A DNA stretch of 8,320 nucleotides from an uncultured Desulfobacterium sp. (GCA_937124525.1 CAKZLA010000064.1:1-8320); one strand, 5' to 3'; positions 1 through 5,928 are shown, counted from the stretch's first letter. The notes: a model not told the origin generated them from the letters alone. Made by a program: numbers and translations.

Positions 1-1518
1 GGCAGGCCGCAAGTGCTGGGATTTTAATACCAGGGGCACCACATTTTTATGGTCTGCCTTGGGAATGGCATCAAAGCTGGCACCACCGGAGATGAGATCG
101 TGCACCGTGGCATCCTTGTCGCCTCCCACGGCCGTTGCCACATCAGAGCCCAATACCCAGCACCGGCCATGGTGGGCACCAATATCTGAGGTCATGTATC
201 CCAACATCATGCCAGGGGCATTGCGGGATTCATATCCGGTCCACTCCAGGCCCTTGACATGGATGGCAAACTTGCTGCTCTCATGTCCGATCTTTTCGGC
301 AGCATCCCGAACTCCCAGGGCCAGGACATCGCCAATACCTTCCCGCTTGGAAATAATTTTAAGGATATGAACAATGGAATCCAGATCCCCCCATTTCACA
401 TCCATGCCCATCTCTTCTTTGGAGATAAACCCCTTTTCGTAACACTCCAGAGCAAAGCTGACAACGGCACCCGCAGAACAGGTGTCAATGCCCAACTCAT
501 CGCAGATATAGTTGGTATAGGCGATGCCGTGGATGTCATCCAGCTCGCAGTTGCTTCCCAGGAGTGAAAGGGTTTCATACTCAGGTCCTTCCACATAGAC
601 ATTGCCCAGGTTTGTTTTGGCATGGCCATATTTACCACAGGGAATGGGGCAGGCAAAACAGCCCTTGTCCGTGATTTTCAACTCTTTTAAAATGGCTTTC
701 CCGTTAATTTTATCGGCGTAATTACAATTAGATGTCTGAAAATTCCGGGTGGGAAGAGCCCCTACATCGTTGCACCAGTTGGTGATACCTGCCGTCCCTT
801 CGGGGGTCCAGCCTTTAAATCCGGGTTTTTCCCGGCAGGCCGCGTAGGTCTCTTTCCCCTTTTTCAAGAGCCCCTTGGGATCAAATACCGGAATACTTTT
901 GCTTCCCCTTGCCACAATGGCTTTGATATTTTTGGAACCCAGAACCGCCCCAATGCCGATACGACCAGCCTGACGGCCAAAATCGTGGGAAATACAGGCA
1001 AAATTAACCAGATTTTCACCGGCTTCACCAATGGTCAAAATCTGATAATCATCCCCCAGCTCCTCCTTCATGGCCGCCTCCACCTCCGTGGAACCCCTGC
1101 CCCAATAGTGTCCGGCAGGTCGGATTTCCACGGTGTCATTGTCTATGAAGATGTATGAGGGTTCTTTGGCCTTACCTTTTATAATGGTCACATCATAACC
1201 GGCATACTTCATGTTAACCCCAAAGTGGCCCCCCATGTTGCTGTCACCATATCCACCGGTGGCCGGAGATTTAGTGCAGAAATGGGTTTTTCCACTTGCC
1301 GGTAAAAACAGCCCGCTCAAGGGGCCCATGGCGATGATAAATCTATTTTCGCCGTCAAAGGGATCCACATTGGGGGGATTTTCATCGTATAAAATTTTTG
1401 ATGTAAATCCGCGTCCACCGATGAAGTCGTCCACCCACTCTTTTTTCAGGGGTTCTTTTTCGATTTTTCCGGCACTTAAATCAATTCTGAGGGTATTTCC
1501 TGCATATCCGTATAACAT
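1..1518 (-). CDS. aor: Aldehyde:ferredoxin oxidoreductase, tungstopterin enzyme (partial, C-terminus off the left edge)
   Basis: Oxidises aldehydes to carboxylic acids (or the reverse) with electrons passing to ferredoxin; cytoplasmic. 506 residues are visible; the family is usually about 580-620. The start is ATG at 1518 with GGAGG five bases upstream. The N-terminal pterin-binding part has KSPATGGYGDSNMGG. The cluster motif is C287-x2-C290-x3-C294. E313/E315 in GPEYE, H449/H450 in GAHHG, and D340-ELGI-D345 (the DxxGLD-type pterin motif) fall within one or two residues of the Pyrococcus furiosus AOR positions I remember (C288/291/295, E313, H448, D338-D343). The fourth cluster Cys, in a second DxxGLC motif, is expected just past the edge. 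It lies downstream of the four-cluster ferredoxin in the same direction, resembling the AorA-AorB arrangement. Substrate is not readable; a BamB-like or other family role is not excluded. The AOR family call is near certain. Confidence 0.95.
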   Translation of the reverse strand, partial: MLYGYAGNTLRIDLSAGKIEKEPLKKEWVDDFIGGRGFTSKILYDENPPNVDPFDGENRFIIAMGPLSGLFLPASGKTHFCTKSPATGGYGDSNMGGHFGVNMKYAGYDVTIIKGKAKEPSYIFIDNDTVEIRPAGHYWGRGSTEVEAAMKEELGDDYQILTIGEAGENLVNFACISHDFGRQAGRIGIGAVLGSKNIKAIVARGSKSIPVFDPKGLLKKGKETYAACREKPGFKGWTPEGTAGITNWCNDVGALPTRNFQTSNCNYADKINGKAILKELKITDKGCFACPIPCGKYGHAKTNLGNVYVEGPEYETLSLLGSNCELDDIHGIAYTNYICDELGIDTCSAGAVVSFALECYEKGFISKEEMGMDVKWGDLDSIVHILKIISKREGIGDVLALGVRDAAEKIGHESSKFAIHVKGLEWTGYESRNAPGMMLGYMTSDIGAHHGRCWVLGSDVATAVGGDKDATVHDLISGGASFDAIPKADHKNVVPLVLKSQHLRPA

Positions 1519-1523
1519 GTTGT

Positions 1524-1528
1524 CCTCC
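1524..1528 (-). promoter_or_regulatory. Shine-Dalgarno site of the AOR gene
   Basis: On the minus strand GGAGG lies five bases before the ATG at 1518. It fixes the AOR start and sits at the edge of the repeated hairpin element, so folding of that element could affect its exposure (inference). Confidence 0.8.
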
Positions 1529-1530
1529 AG

Positions 1531-1617
1531 ACTATTTAAATGAAACCCTGATCAACATTTCGTAATCATGGAGTTTCAAACTTTGTTATGGCAAGTGAGC
1601 CTGCCATGCCCACTGTG
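1531..1617 (+). repeat. Structured dispersed element, copy 1 (one wing missing)
   Basis: Lies between the ferredoxin stop and the AOR start. Hairpin 1 pairs TGAAACCC (1541-1548) with GGAGTTTCA (1570-1578), with one T bulged. Then comes TTTGTTATGG, and hairpin 2 pairs ATGGCA (1588-1593) with TGCCAT (1602-1607). The segment 1541-1592 matches 4280-4331 at about 40 of 52 aligned positions with one gap. The segment to CACTGTG (1611-1617) also matches, inverted, the left wing of copy 2. Orientation relative to the downstream gene is opposite in the two copies. The AOR start follows directly where the second wing would be. Family and function unknown. Confidence 0.7.
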
Positions 1618-1690
1618 TAAACCTATAATCAATCACCTGTAATCGTAAATCGTTTTAATTGAACTGTGAGAGGTAATTTTGCCCTTGCCA

Positions 1691-2068
1691 TTATTCAAAT
1701 GTTAACGCATCCCTTGGGCAGACAGTAACGCACTGTTTACAGTTGATGCATTTATAGGGATAGCCATCGTCGTCAACTTTTACCAAATTGACCGGACAAG
1801 CGGGGACACAGGCCATACACTGATCACATTTATCTTTGTTTATTCGATAGGTCTGCCCTTTAAGCTCAATGGCATCCTGGGGGCATGCCTCGGCACAGGC
1901 GCCACACTGATCGCAAATATCCACAAAATACTTGCCTGGATCTGGAAACTTTCCATATACATGTAACATTGCCTTGGAAGGATTAATCTCCTTCAGGTTC
2001 TGCAGAGTACAGACAAGCTCGCAGGCCTTGCAGCCCGAGCAGGTTTCATTGTTGAAGATAAGTCCCAT
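1691..2068 (-). CDS. Ferredoxin-like protein with four [4Fe-4S] motifs, partner of AOR
   Basis: 125-residue cytoplasmic electron carrier. It has sixteen cysteines in four Cx2Cx2Cx3C sets: C10/13/16/20, C52/55/58/62, C81/84/87/91 and C107/110/113/117, each last Cys followed by Pro except the first. This fits four [4Fe-4S] clusters, as in HycB/AorA-type electron-transfer subunits. The start is ATG at 2068, with GAGG eight bases upstream; the stop is TAA. It is the first gene of a two-gene unit with AOR 172 bp downstream in the same direction, so it most likely carries electrons to or from the tungsten enzyme, by analogy with AorA of the bacterial AorABC enzyme. A sigma-54-type promoter lies upstream at 2221-2236. 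It has no membrane segment or export signal. The cluster assignment is seen directly; the partnership is inferred from context. Confidence 0.9.
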   Translation of the reverse strand: MGLIFNNETCSGCKACELVCTLQNLKEINPSKAMLHVYGKFPDPGKYFVDICDQCGACAEACPQDAIELKGQTYRINKDKCDQCMACVPACPVNLVKVDDDGYPYKCINCKQCVTVCPRDALTFE

Positions 2069-2220
2069 GTTTTATTCCTCATACGGTTACTATTTATTTT
2101 TAACTGCTTCCGGGGCGAACTTAAATATTGACAAATCCACCACAAACACAGAAAAAACAATCTGAGTCGTGGATCGCAAAACAACCTGTTATTTTTTGTA
2201 AGCCATTGGCAGTTTATTAC

Positions 2221-2236
2221 AGCAATTAATATGCCA
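2221..2236 (-). promoter_or_regulatory. Candidate sigma-54 (-24/-12) promoter for the ferredoxin-AOR unit
   Basis: On the minus strand the sequence reads TGGCATATTAATTGCT, against the sigma-54 consensus TGGCAC-N5-TTGCW. The GG and GC pairs are exactly ten bases apart. The predicted start of transcription is near 2210, giving a leader of about 140 nt before the ferredoxin ATG. If right, transcription needs an enhancer-binding activator, whose site would be expected some 80-150 bp upstream, overlapping the palindrome at 2319-2372. Confidence 0.6.
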
Positions 2237-2318
2237 TAATACCAAAATTTAGATTTTTCAATCCTTAACTACTTGAAATATAAAATCATTTTATCATTAT
2301 AATGAAACCTTAAAAATT

Positions 2319-2372
2319 CCATAAAAAAGAAAAGATTTTTTTAAATTTAAAAAAATCTTTTCTTTTTTATGG
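2319..2372. repeat. Perfect 54-bp palindrome
   Basis: Every base from 2319 to 2372 is the complement of its mirror position, with the centre between 2345 and 2346 (AAA|TTT) and no loop. The ends are CCATAAAAAAG and CTTTTTTATGG. It is almost pure A/T apart from GG/CC ends and two G/C pairs per arm. Read on either strand it ends in a run of T, so it could act as a bidirectional terminator-like hairpin, but it lies between divergent genes. It is also at a suitable distance to be an activator site for the sigma-54 promoter. Function unassigned. Confidence 0.9.
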
Positions 2373-2388
2373 CACCCGTCGGGATTGG

Positions 2389-2631
2389 TCATAACATAGA
2401 CCAGTCATCATAATTAATGGACCAATGGGGACAGGCTTTAAAATCAAGCCTCTTAGGAGCCTTAAATCCAGGGGACGAAATCTGATTTTCCACATAAAAC
2501 TCTTTGAAAATATCCCGGGTTAAGTGGGCTATAAATGAAAAGATTTCTTTAGCCCATGGCTACCCCTTGTTAAATCTGTTATGCTTACGCTTGGTAGTGG
2601 TTAACACTCGGTGATCAAATCTTGTAAGCAA
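2389..2631 (-). pseudogene. Decayed or amber-interrupted small ORF, unrecognised
   Basis: One minus-strand frame reads from a possible TTG at 2631 through 23 codons (LLTRFDHRVLTTTKRKHNRF and on), meets TAG at 2560-2562, then continues for 56 codons (from PWAKEIFSFIAHLTRDIF to PHWSINYDDWSML) to TGA at 2389. The amino-acid mix after the TAG is protein-like, with aromatic and charged residues well spread. I do not recognise a family. A TGG-to-TAG change would restore an 80-residue protein. It may be the remnant of a mobile-element or host gene, given the neighbouring inverted repeats, or it may be a chance open frame. No clear ribosome binding site is seen. Confidence 0.35.
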
Positions 2632-2659
2632 CTTTCACAAGAACGGGTAGGAAAACGGG

Positions 2660-2744
2660 GTCAGGCTTGGCGTATTGGCGTTGTTAATCCAGATCTATCC
2701 AAACCATAAACGTCCAGAAACAATCCCCATAAGCCAAGCCTGAC
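2660..2744. repeat. 12-bp inverted repeat of REP/transposase-associated type
   Basis: GTCAGGCTTGGC (2660-2671) is the exact reverse complement of GCCAAGCCTGAC (2733-2744), with a 61-base spacer. GGGG precedes the left arm and CCCC follows the right arm after a short gap. GGGGTCAGG-type inverted ends are familiar around IS200-like/REP-associated tyrosine transposases (from memory). No transposase gene lies inside, so this would be a solo or decayed element. It lies just upstream of YihY. Confidence 0.55.
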
Positions 2745-2823
2745 TCATCCCCACTATGGCAACATGAAAAAGCGCATCATAGATGAGTAACCGCAAATTA
2801 TCATCTGAACAAAATGGAAATAT

Positions 2824-4209
2824 ATGTTTAAATTCAAACCCATGCAGGCTTCCCTGCAAAAGCGCATAAAATATCTGCTCTGGGAGCGAAATCCCCTTGA
2901 ACTGGGCCTGCCCCAACGCATTGTACTGCGACAGATCCAAATCATTATCCTTGTCATCCGGGATTTCACCGTCAATCAGTGCCTGTTGCGGGCATCGGCC
3001 CTGACTTACTACACCATGCTCTCCCTGGTTCCCCTGCTGGGGCTCACCTTTGCACTGCTCAAGGCCTTTGGCGTTCAGAATCTTCTGCAACCCTGGATTA
3101 TTGAAAAACTCAATGTGGGGGATGGACAGGTGGCCGAGGCCATTCTGGGTTATATCAACAACACACAGATGACACAGCTGGGGGCCTTTGGCCTTGTCTT
3201 TCTCATCATCGCCGTGGTCTCACTTTTAACCAATGTTGAAAAGACCTTCAACCATATCTGGGGAGTTGAAGAGGTACGCCCTCTGCTGCGACGCTTTTCC
3301 GATTACCTGTCTGTGGTTCTCATCGGCCCGGTATTAATTATAAGCGCCATCTCCATGACCTCCACCCTGGCCAGCAACAATTTGGTAAAACAGCTCATGA
3401 CACTGCAACTGGTGGGAGGCTCCATGTTCCTGTTCTTCAAGTTGGCTCCCTATTTATTTATGTGGCTGGCCTTTACCGGACTCTATGTTTTCATGTCCAA
3501 CATCAAGGTGGAGTTGCAGGCCGCATTTGTGGGGGGTATTGTGGGGGGAACCCTTTGGCAGCTTGCCCAGGTGGGATATGTTTATTCCCAGGTGGGCGTG
3601 GGTAGGTACAACGCTATATACGGCACCATGGCTGCCCTGCCAATTTTCATGGTGTGGCTGTATATCTCCTGGGTAATTGTATTGTTTGGGCTGGAGGTCT
3701 GCTATGCCCGGCAGAACTTGAGGGCCAGTGGGCGGGATCTGCGGCTCTCCCAGGTAAGTCGCAGCAGTTTTGAACAGATGACCCTGGCACTGCTGATCAC
3801 CCTGGCCGATAATTTCCACAAGGGGAATCCTGCGTTAAGCCATGGAGAACTCTCACACCGACTGGGCATTCCTCCCCGGCTCTGCAGGCGGATTATTCAT
3901 TTTCTTACAAAAATCGGTTTTGTGTCGGAGCACTGCAGCACCACCGGAAGGCGATGCACCTTTCAGCCAGCACGTTCCCCGGAGACACTCACCGTGGCGA
4001 AAATATTTACAAAAATGCGTGATGTCGGCGAGGCTGCGTCTCATCTTCCCCCCCTTTCCCACACCACCGTGGCAATGGATATCTGCCAACAAGTTGACAC
4101 CTTTATGGCAGAGGGGTTAAAAGAGATGACCCTCAAGGATCTGGTATTACGTTGTCAGGAATCCGACGCAACTGCGTCACCTATCACAACTTTGTCAACT
4201 ATCAATTGA
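2824..4209 (+). CDS. YihY/BrkB (UPF0761) family inner-membrane protein with extra C-terminal domain
   Basis: Inner-membrane protein of unknown molecular role (formerly mis-called RNase BN in E. coli). 461 residues, against about 290 for E. coli YihY. Conserved family segments are RASALTYYTMLSLVPLLGL at 56-74 and YGTMAALPIFMVWLYISW near 266-283, with about six hydrophobic segments between 35 and 292. Residues about 310-445 form an added soluble domain: helix-rich LALLITLADNF, then ELSHRLGIPPRLCRRIIHFL, which looks like a winged helix-turn-helix, and a closing MTLKDLV. The layout resembles an Rrf2-type wing, a combination I associate with deltaproteobacterial homologues. ATG at 2824 is chosen with a weak GGA upstream; ATG at 2842 is possible. 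The stop is TGA inside a TATCAATTGATA palindrome. It stands alone, divergent from the ferredoxin unit. Confidence 0.9.
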   Translation: MFKFKPMQASLQKRIKYLLWERNPLELGLPQRIVLRQIQIIILVIRDFTVNQCLLRASALTYYTMLSLVPLLGLTFALLKAFGVQNLLQPWIIEKLNVGDGQVAEAILGYINNTQMTQLGAFGLVFLIIAVVSLLTNVEKTFNHIWGVEEVRPLLRRFSDYLSVVLIGPVLIISAISMTSTLASNNLVKQLMTLQLVGGSMFLFFKLAPYLFMWLAFTGLYVFMSNIKVELQAAFVGGIVGGTLWQLAQVGYVYSQVGVGRYNAIYGTMAALPIFMVWLYISWVIVLFGLEVCYARQNLRASGRDLRLSQVSRSSFEQMTLALLITLADNFHKGNPALSHGELSHRLGIPPRLCRRIIHFLTKIGFVSEHCSTTGRRCTFQPARSPETLTVAKIFTKMRDVGEAASHLPPLSHTTVAMDICQQVDTFMAEGLKEMTLKDLVLRCQESDATASPITTLSTIN

Positions 4210-4237
4210 TAACACCGGGCCTATATATAATTTTGAC

Positions 4238-4360
4238 CACAGTGTGGGTGGGCAAAACAAAACCCATAAAACTTTTATATGAAACTCCGTCCAATATTTT
4301 GTAATAACTGGAGTTTCGATATTTGTTGTGGGCAGACCAAATCCCCAATACGGTCTGCCC
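4238..4360 (+). repeat. Structured dispersed element, copy 2 (both wings present)
   Basis: Lies between YihY and the glyoxalase gene. The core hairpin pairs TGAAACTCC (4280-4288) with GGAGTTTC (4310-4317) and extends with ATAT/ATAT across one bulge. After TTTGTTGTGG, a perfect 9-bp hairpin pairs GGGCAGACC (4330-4338) with GGTCTGCCC (4352-4360). The left wing (CACAGTG at 4238, a TGGGT/ACCCA hairpin, then CCATAAAACTTT) resembles the reverse complement of copy 1's right wing, so the whole is roughly symmetric. It could be a MITE-like insertion or a structured untranslated region of the glyoxalase message; there is no U-run typical of a terminator. Confidence 0.7.
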
Positions 4361-4381
4361 GTGGCAGTTATATTCAACCAA

Positions 4382-4385
4382 AGGA
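4382..4385 (+). promoter_or_regulatory. Shine-Dalgarno site deciding the glyoxalase start
   Basis: AGGA lies seven bases before ATG 4393. The open frame extends upstream to an ATG at 4279, but that stretch is the structured repeat element and does not look like protein, so 4393 is taken as the start. Confidence 0.8.
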
Positions 4386-4392
4386 ACTATTT

Positions 4393-4776
4393 ATGGATTA
4401 CCCTATGATTCACATTTGTTACCGAGTTATGGACCTGGATGCGTCGGAGAAATTCTATCAAGATGCATTTGGATTTGAAGTATCACGGAAAAAAGATTAT
4501 CCCGAGGGCAAGTTTACCCTGAGTTACTTGACCGCTGCCGGTTTGCCCTTTGAGCTGGAACTGACTTACAACTATGACCAAAAGGAACCCTATGTCATAG
4601 GCAACGGATATTCCCATCTGGCGGTATCCGTGGATAATCTTGAAGCCTCACACCAGCGACACACCCAAATGGGGTTGGAATTGACTCCCTTGAAAGGGCT
4701 GACCCAGGGCCAGCCAAGCTTTTATTTTGTCACAGATCCCGATGGGTTCCGCATTGAGGTGGTTCGAAAAAAATAA
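4393..4776 (+). CDS. gloA: Lactoylglutathione lyase (glyoxalase I)
   Basis: Converts the hemithioacetal of methylglyoxal and a thiol to the lactoyl thioester, detoxifying methylglyoxal in the cytoplasm. 127 residues, close to the usual 130-135. The two-module vicinal-oxygen-chelate fold is visible: HICYRVMDLDASEKFY at 7-22, then FELELTYNY at 53-61, YSHLAVSVDN at 73-82, and DPDGFRIEVV at 115-124. The four metal ligands are present: H7, E56, H75 and E122, near E. coli GloA H5, E56, H74 and E122. The length is that of the short, Ni-preferring bacterial type. It is preceded by the structured repeat element. Its 3' end converges on the minus-strand hydrolase gene. No partner glyoxalase II is obvious nearby; the metallo-beta-lactamase protein next door is of another subgroup. 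Confidence 0.93.
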   Translation: MDYPMIHICYRVMDLDASEKFYQDAFGFEVSRKKDYPEGKFTLSYLTAAGLPFELELTYNYDQKEPYVIGNGYSHLAVSVDNLEASHQRHTQMGLELTPLKGLTQGQPSFYFVTDPDGFRIEVVRKK

Positions 4777-4781
4777 TCCGA

Positions 4782-4812
4782 CTCCCCCTTGGCTAAAGGC
4801 CCAGGGGGTAGA
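4782..4812. terminator. Hairpin between convergent genes, possible terminator
   Basis: ACTCCCCCTTGG pairs with CCCAGGGGGT, with one bulge and one G-T, loop about seven bases, directly after the glyoxalase stop. On the plus strand what follows is A-rich, not T-rich. On the minus strand TTATTTTTTT follows about eight bases later. It may thus serve the minus-strand hydrolase transcript or both, though that gene's stop is about 160 bp away. Confidence 0.4.
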
Positions 4813-4971
4813 AAGAAAATCTTGAACATCCGGCTTTTCCAACTTAGGTCTTCTGCCATGTGGGGACGGGTGCAGTATACCTCCCTTGGCATGCCGCACC
4901 ACTGAAGGAGTAGCCCTCTTTAAGAGACGATGGCCTCCAGTCCCCGCCGAAGTCTGGTTATATGGTGTTTC
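4813..4971. other. Non-coding spacer with weak secondary structure
   Basis: No convincing gene is present. GGGGACGGG and CCAGTCCCC can form a 9-bp stem with one mismatch, enclosing smaller pairings such as CTCTTTAAGAG. I considered 6S and SRP RNA but the conserved cores are not there. It may be an uncharacterised small RNA or merely a read-through region between convergent genes. Confidence 0.25.
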
Positions 4972-5877
4972 TTATTTGTCGCCTAACCTCTGAAGTTCAT
5001 TTGCCAGTGTGCTATATGACCACTTCTTTCCAGTTCTTGTTTTAAAATCACGTTTATTCAAAAGGGTTACAATACGCTTCTTGGAAAGGCCTTGATCCAC
5101 ACAATCGCTTACCACAGTCAGCGCTTTTTTAAATTGCTCTCTATAAACCTCTCTGCCAGCTGCATCTGAAAGGTCTGCCAACCATACAGGTCCCTGTTGA
5201 TCGCGCATCAGGTGGTGATCAAGAATGAGGGTTCTCACATTTTGAGCCAGACGAAGACCATTCTCCCATGCAGCTTGACGCATTGCAGGCGAAAATATCT
5301 CAAGATATAAAGGGGGACCGGCTGCCAGGACAATATCCGGTTGCCAGGTAATAAGATAGTCAATGGTCGCAGCATCGAGCAACTGAATATCCGAAGCATG
5401 GACAAAAACGGTGTCGCCCAGATCAATGCGAGTCATCATCACGGTGTCCTGTGAAGGGTTTCTGGCTCCCCCATGGAGCACAGCTTTGGAAAAACGCATA
5501 AAAGAATCATCCATGAGATCCTCAGCGCCATGGAAATTACAGCCCAAATGTTCCTTTAAATCCTGAGCACGCTGCTTCATCTTGGTGCCAAGAGAATCTA
5601 TGGATTTGCTCCAGTAGCAAATATTCTGAAAACTTGCAGGAAGGTGTTGAATTGCCAGCTGATATGGATTTGCATGGCGCAGAGGGATATGATCGCCGTG
5701 AAAATGACTGAAGACTGCATCTGTTGCCGTAGTTAATGCTGTGATGATTCGTTGCCGTACACGTTCGCCTTCTGCCACCTGCAATGGGTGGGGCAAAAAG
5801 CCATGGCGCAAATAACCAAGTGCAACGCCAGGATCAATGACGATACGCCTTTTCCCCACCTTAACCAAACAACTCAA
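4972..5877 (-). CDS. Metallo-beta-lactamase-fold hydrolase with recombinase-like C-terminal tail; N-terminus likely lost to an amber codon
   Basis: Predicted Zn-dependent hydrolase, substrate unknown. From the first usable start (TTG at 5877) it has 301 residues. It resembles the COG2248/UPF0282 subgroup: RRIVIDPGVALGYLRHG near 10-26, SHFHGDH at 57-63 (the HxHxDH metal motif), HASD at 160-163 and LDHH at 219-222. Residues 258-299 (QGLSKKRIVTLLNKR, then RTGKKWSYSTLANELQRLG) look like the helix-turn-helix tail of serine recombinases, an unusual addition. Upstream, in frame, the homologous beginning continues: TTG at 5928, IEIIGTE, TAG at 5893-5895, then LGVRG directly before LSCLV. Family members, as I recall, read ESLGVR here, so the TAG probably replaces a Ser or Tyr codon. 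The gene may be a pseudogene, restart at 5877, or read through. The stop is TAA; no tight operon partner. Confidence 0.8.
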   Translation of the reverse strand: MSCLVKVGKRRIVIDPGVALGYLRHGFLPHPLQVAEGERVRQRIITALTTATDAVFSHFHGDHIPLRHANPYQLAIQHLPASFQNICYWSKSIDSLGTKMKQRAQDLKEHLGCNFHGAEDLMDDSFMRFSKAVLHGGARNPSQDTVMMTRIDLGDTVFVHASDIQLLDAATIDYLITWQPDIVLAAGPPLYLEIFSPAMRQAAWENGLRLAQNVRTLILDHHLMRDQQGPVWLADLSDAAGREVYREQFKKALTVVSDCVDQGLSKKRIVTLLNKRDFKTRTGKKWSYSTLANELQRLGDK

Positions 5878-5892
5878 CCCCCGAACGCCCAG

Positions 5893-5895
5893 CTA
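5893..5895 (-). other. In-frame TAG within the apparent N-terminus of the hydrolase
   Basis: The frame reads IEIIGTE-TAG-LGVRGLSCLV without any shift. Sequence on both sides fits the expected first beta-strand and loop of the family, so the TAG looks like a single-base change (for example TCG to TAG), an assembly error, or a recoded codon. A GAGGA lies 13 bases before the upstream TTG at 5928, a long spacing. Confidence 0.6.
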
Positions 5896-5928
5896 TTCTG
5901 TACCGATTATTTCAATGGATCTGTGCAA

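Noticed and set aside
59..656. Open frames on both strands of the AOR region (plus 59-370 and 259-567, minus 396-656)
   Set aside because: They lie inside the AOR gene in other frames; the AOR frame carries clear catalytic and cluster motifs.
1211..1543. Plus-strand open frame of 110 residues
   Set aside because: Antisense to the AOR N-terminus with no recognisable protein character.
2433..2451. Small hairpin AGGCTT/AAGCCT
   Set aside because: Falls in the coding-like part of the small ORF and is short enough to be chance.
2695..3090. Minus-strand open frame of 131 residues overlapping the YihY start
   Set aside because: Antisense to the conserved YihY membrane segment; its composition is that of a shadow frame.
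3454..3819. Minus-strand open frame of 121 residues
   Set aside because: Antisense to the best-conserved part of YihY.
4648..4902. Minus-strand open frame of 84 residues
   Set aside because: Half of it is antisense to the glyoxalase metal-ligand region; the other half has no recognisable motif.
4813..4971. 6S RNA or SRP RNA
   Set aside because: Some short fragments resemble the conserved cores, but the order of paired segments and the core motifs do not fit either family.
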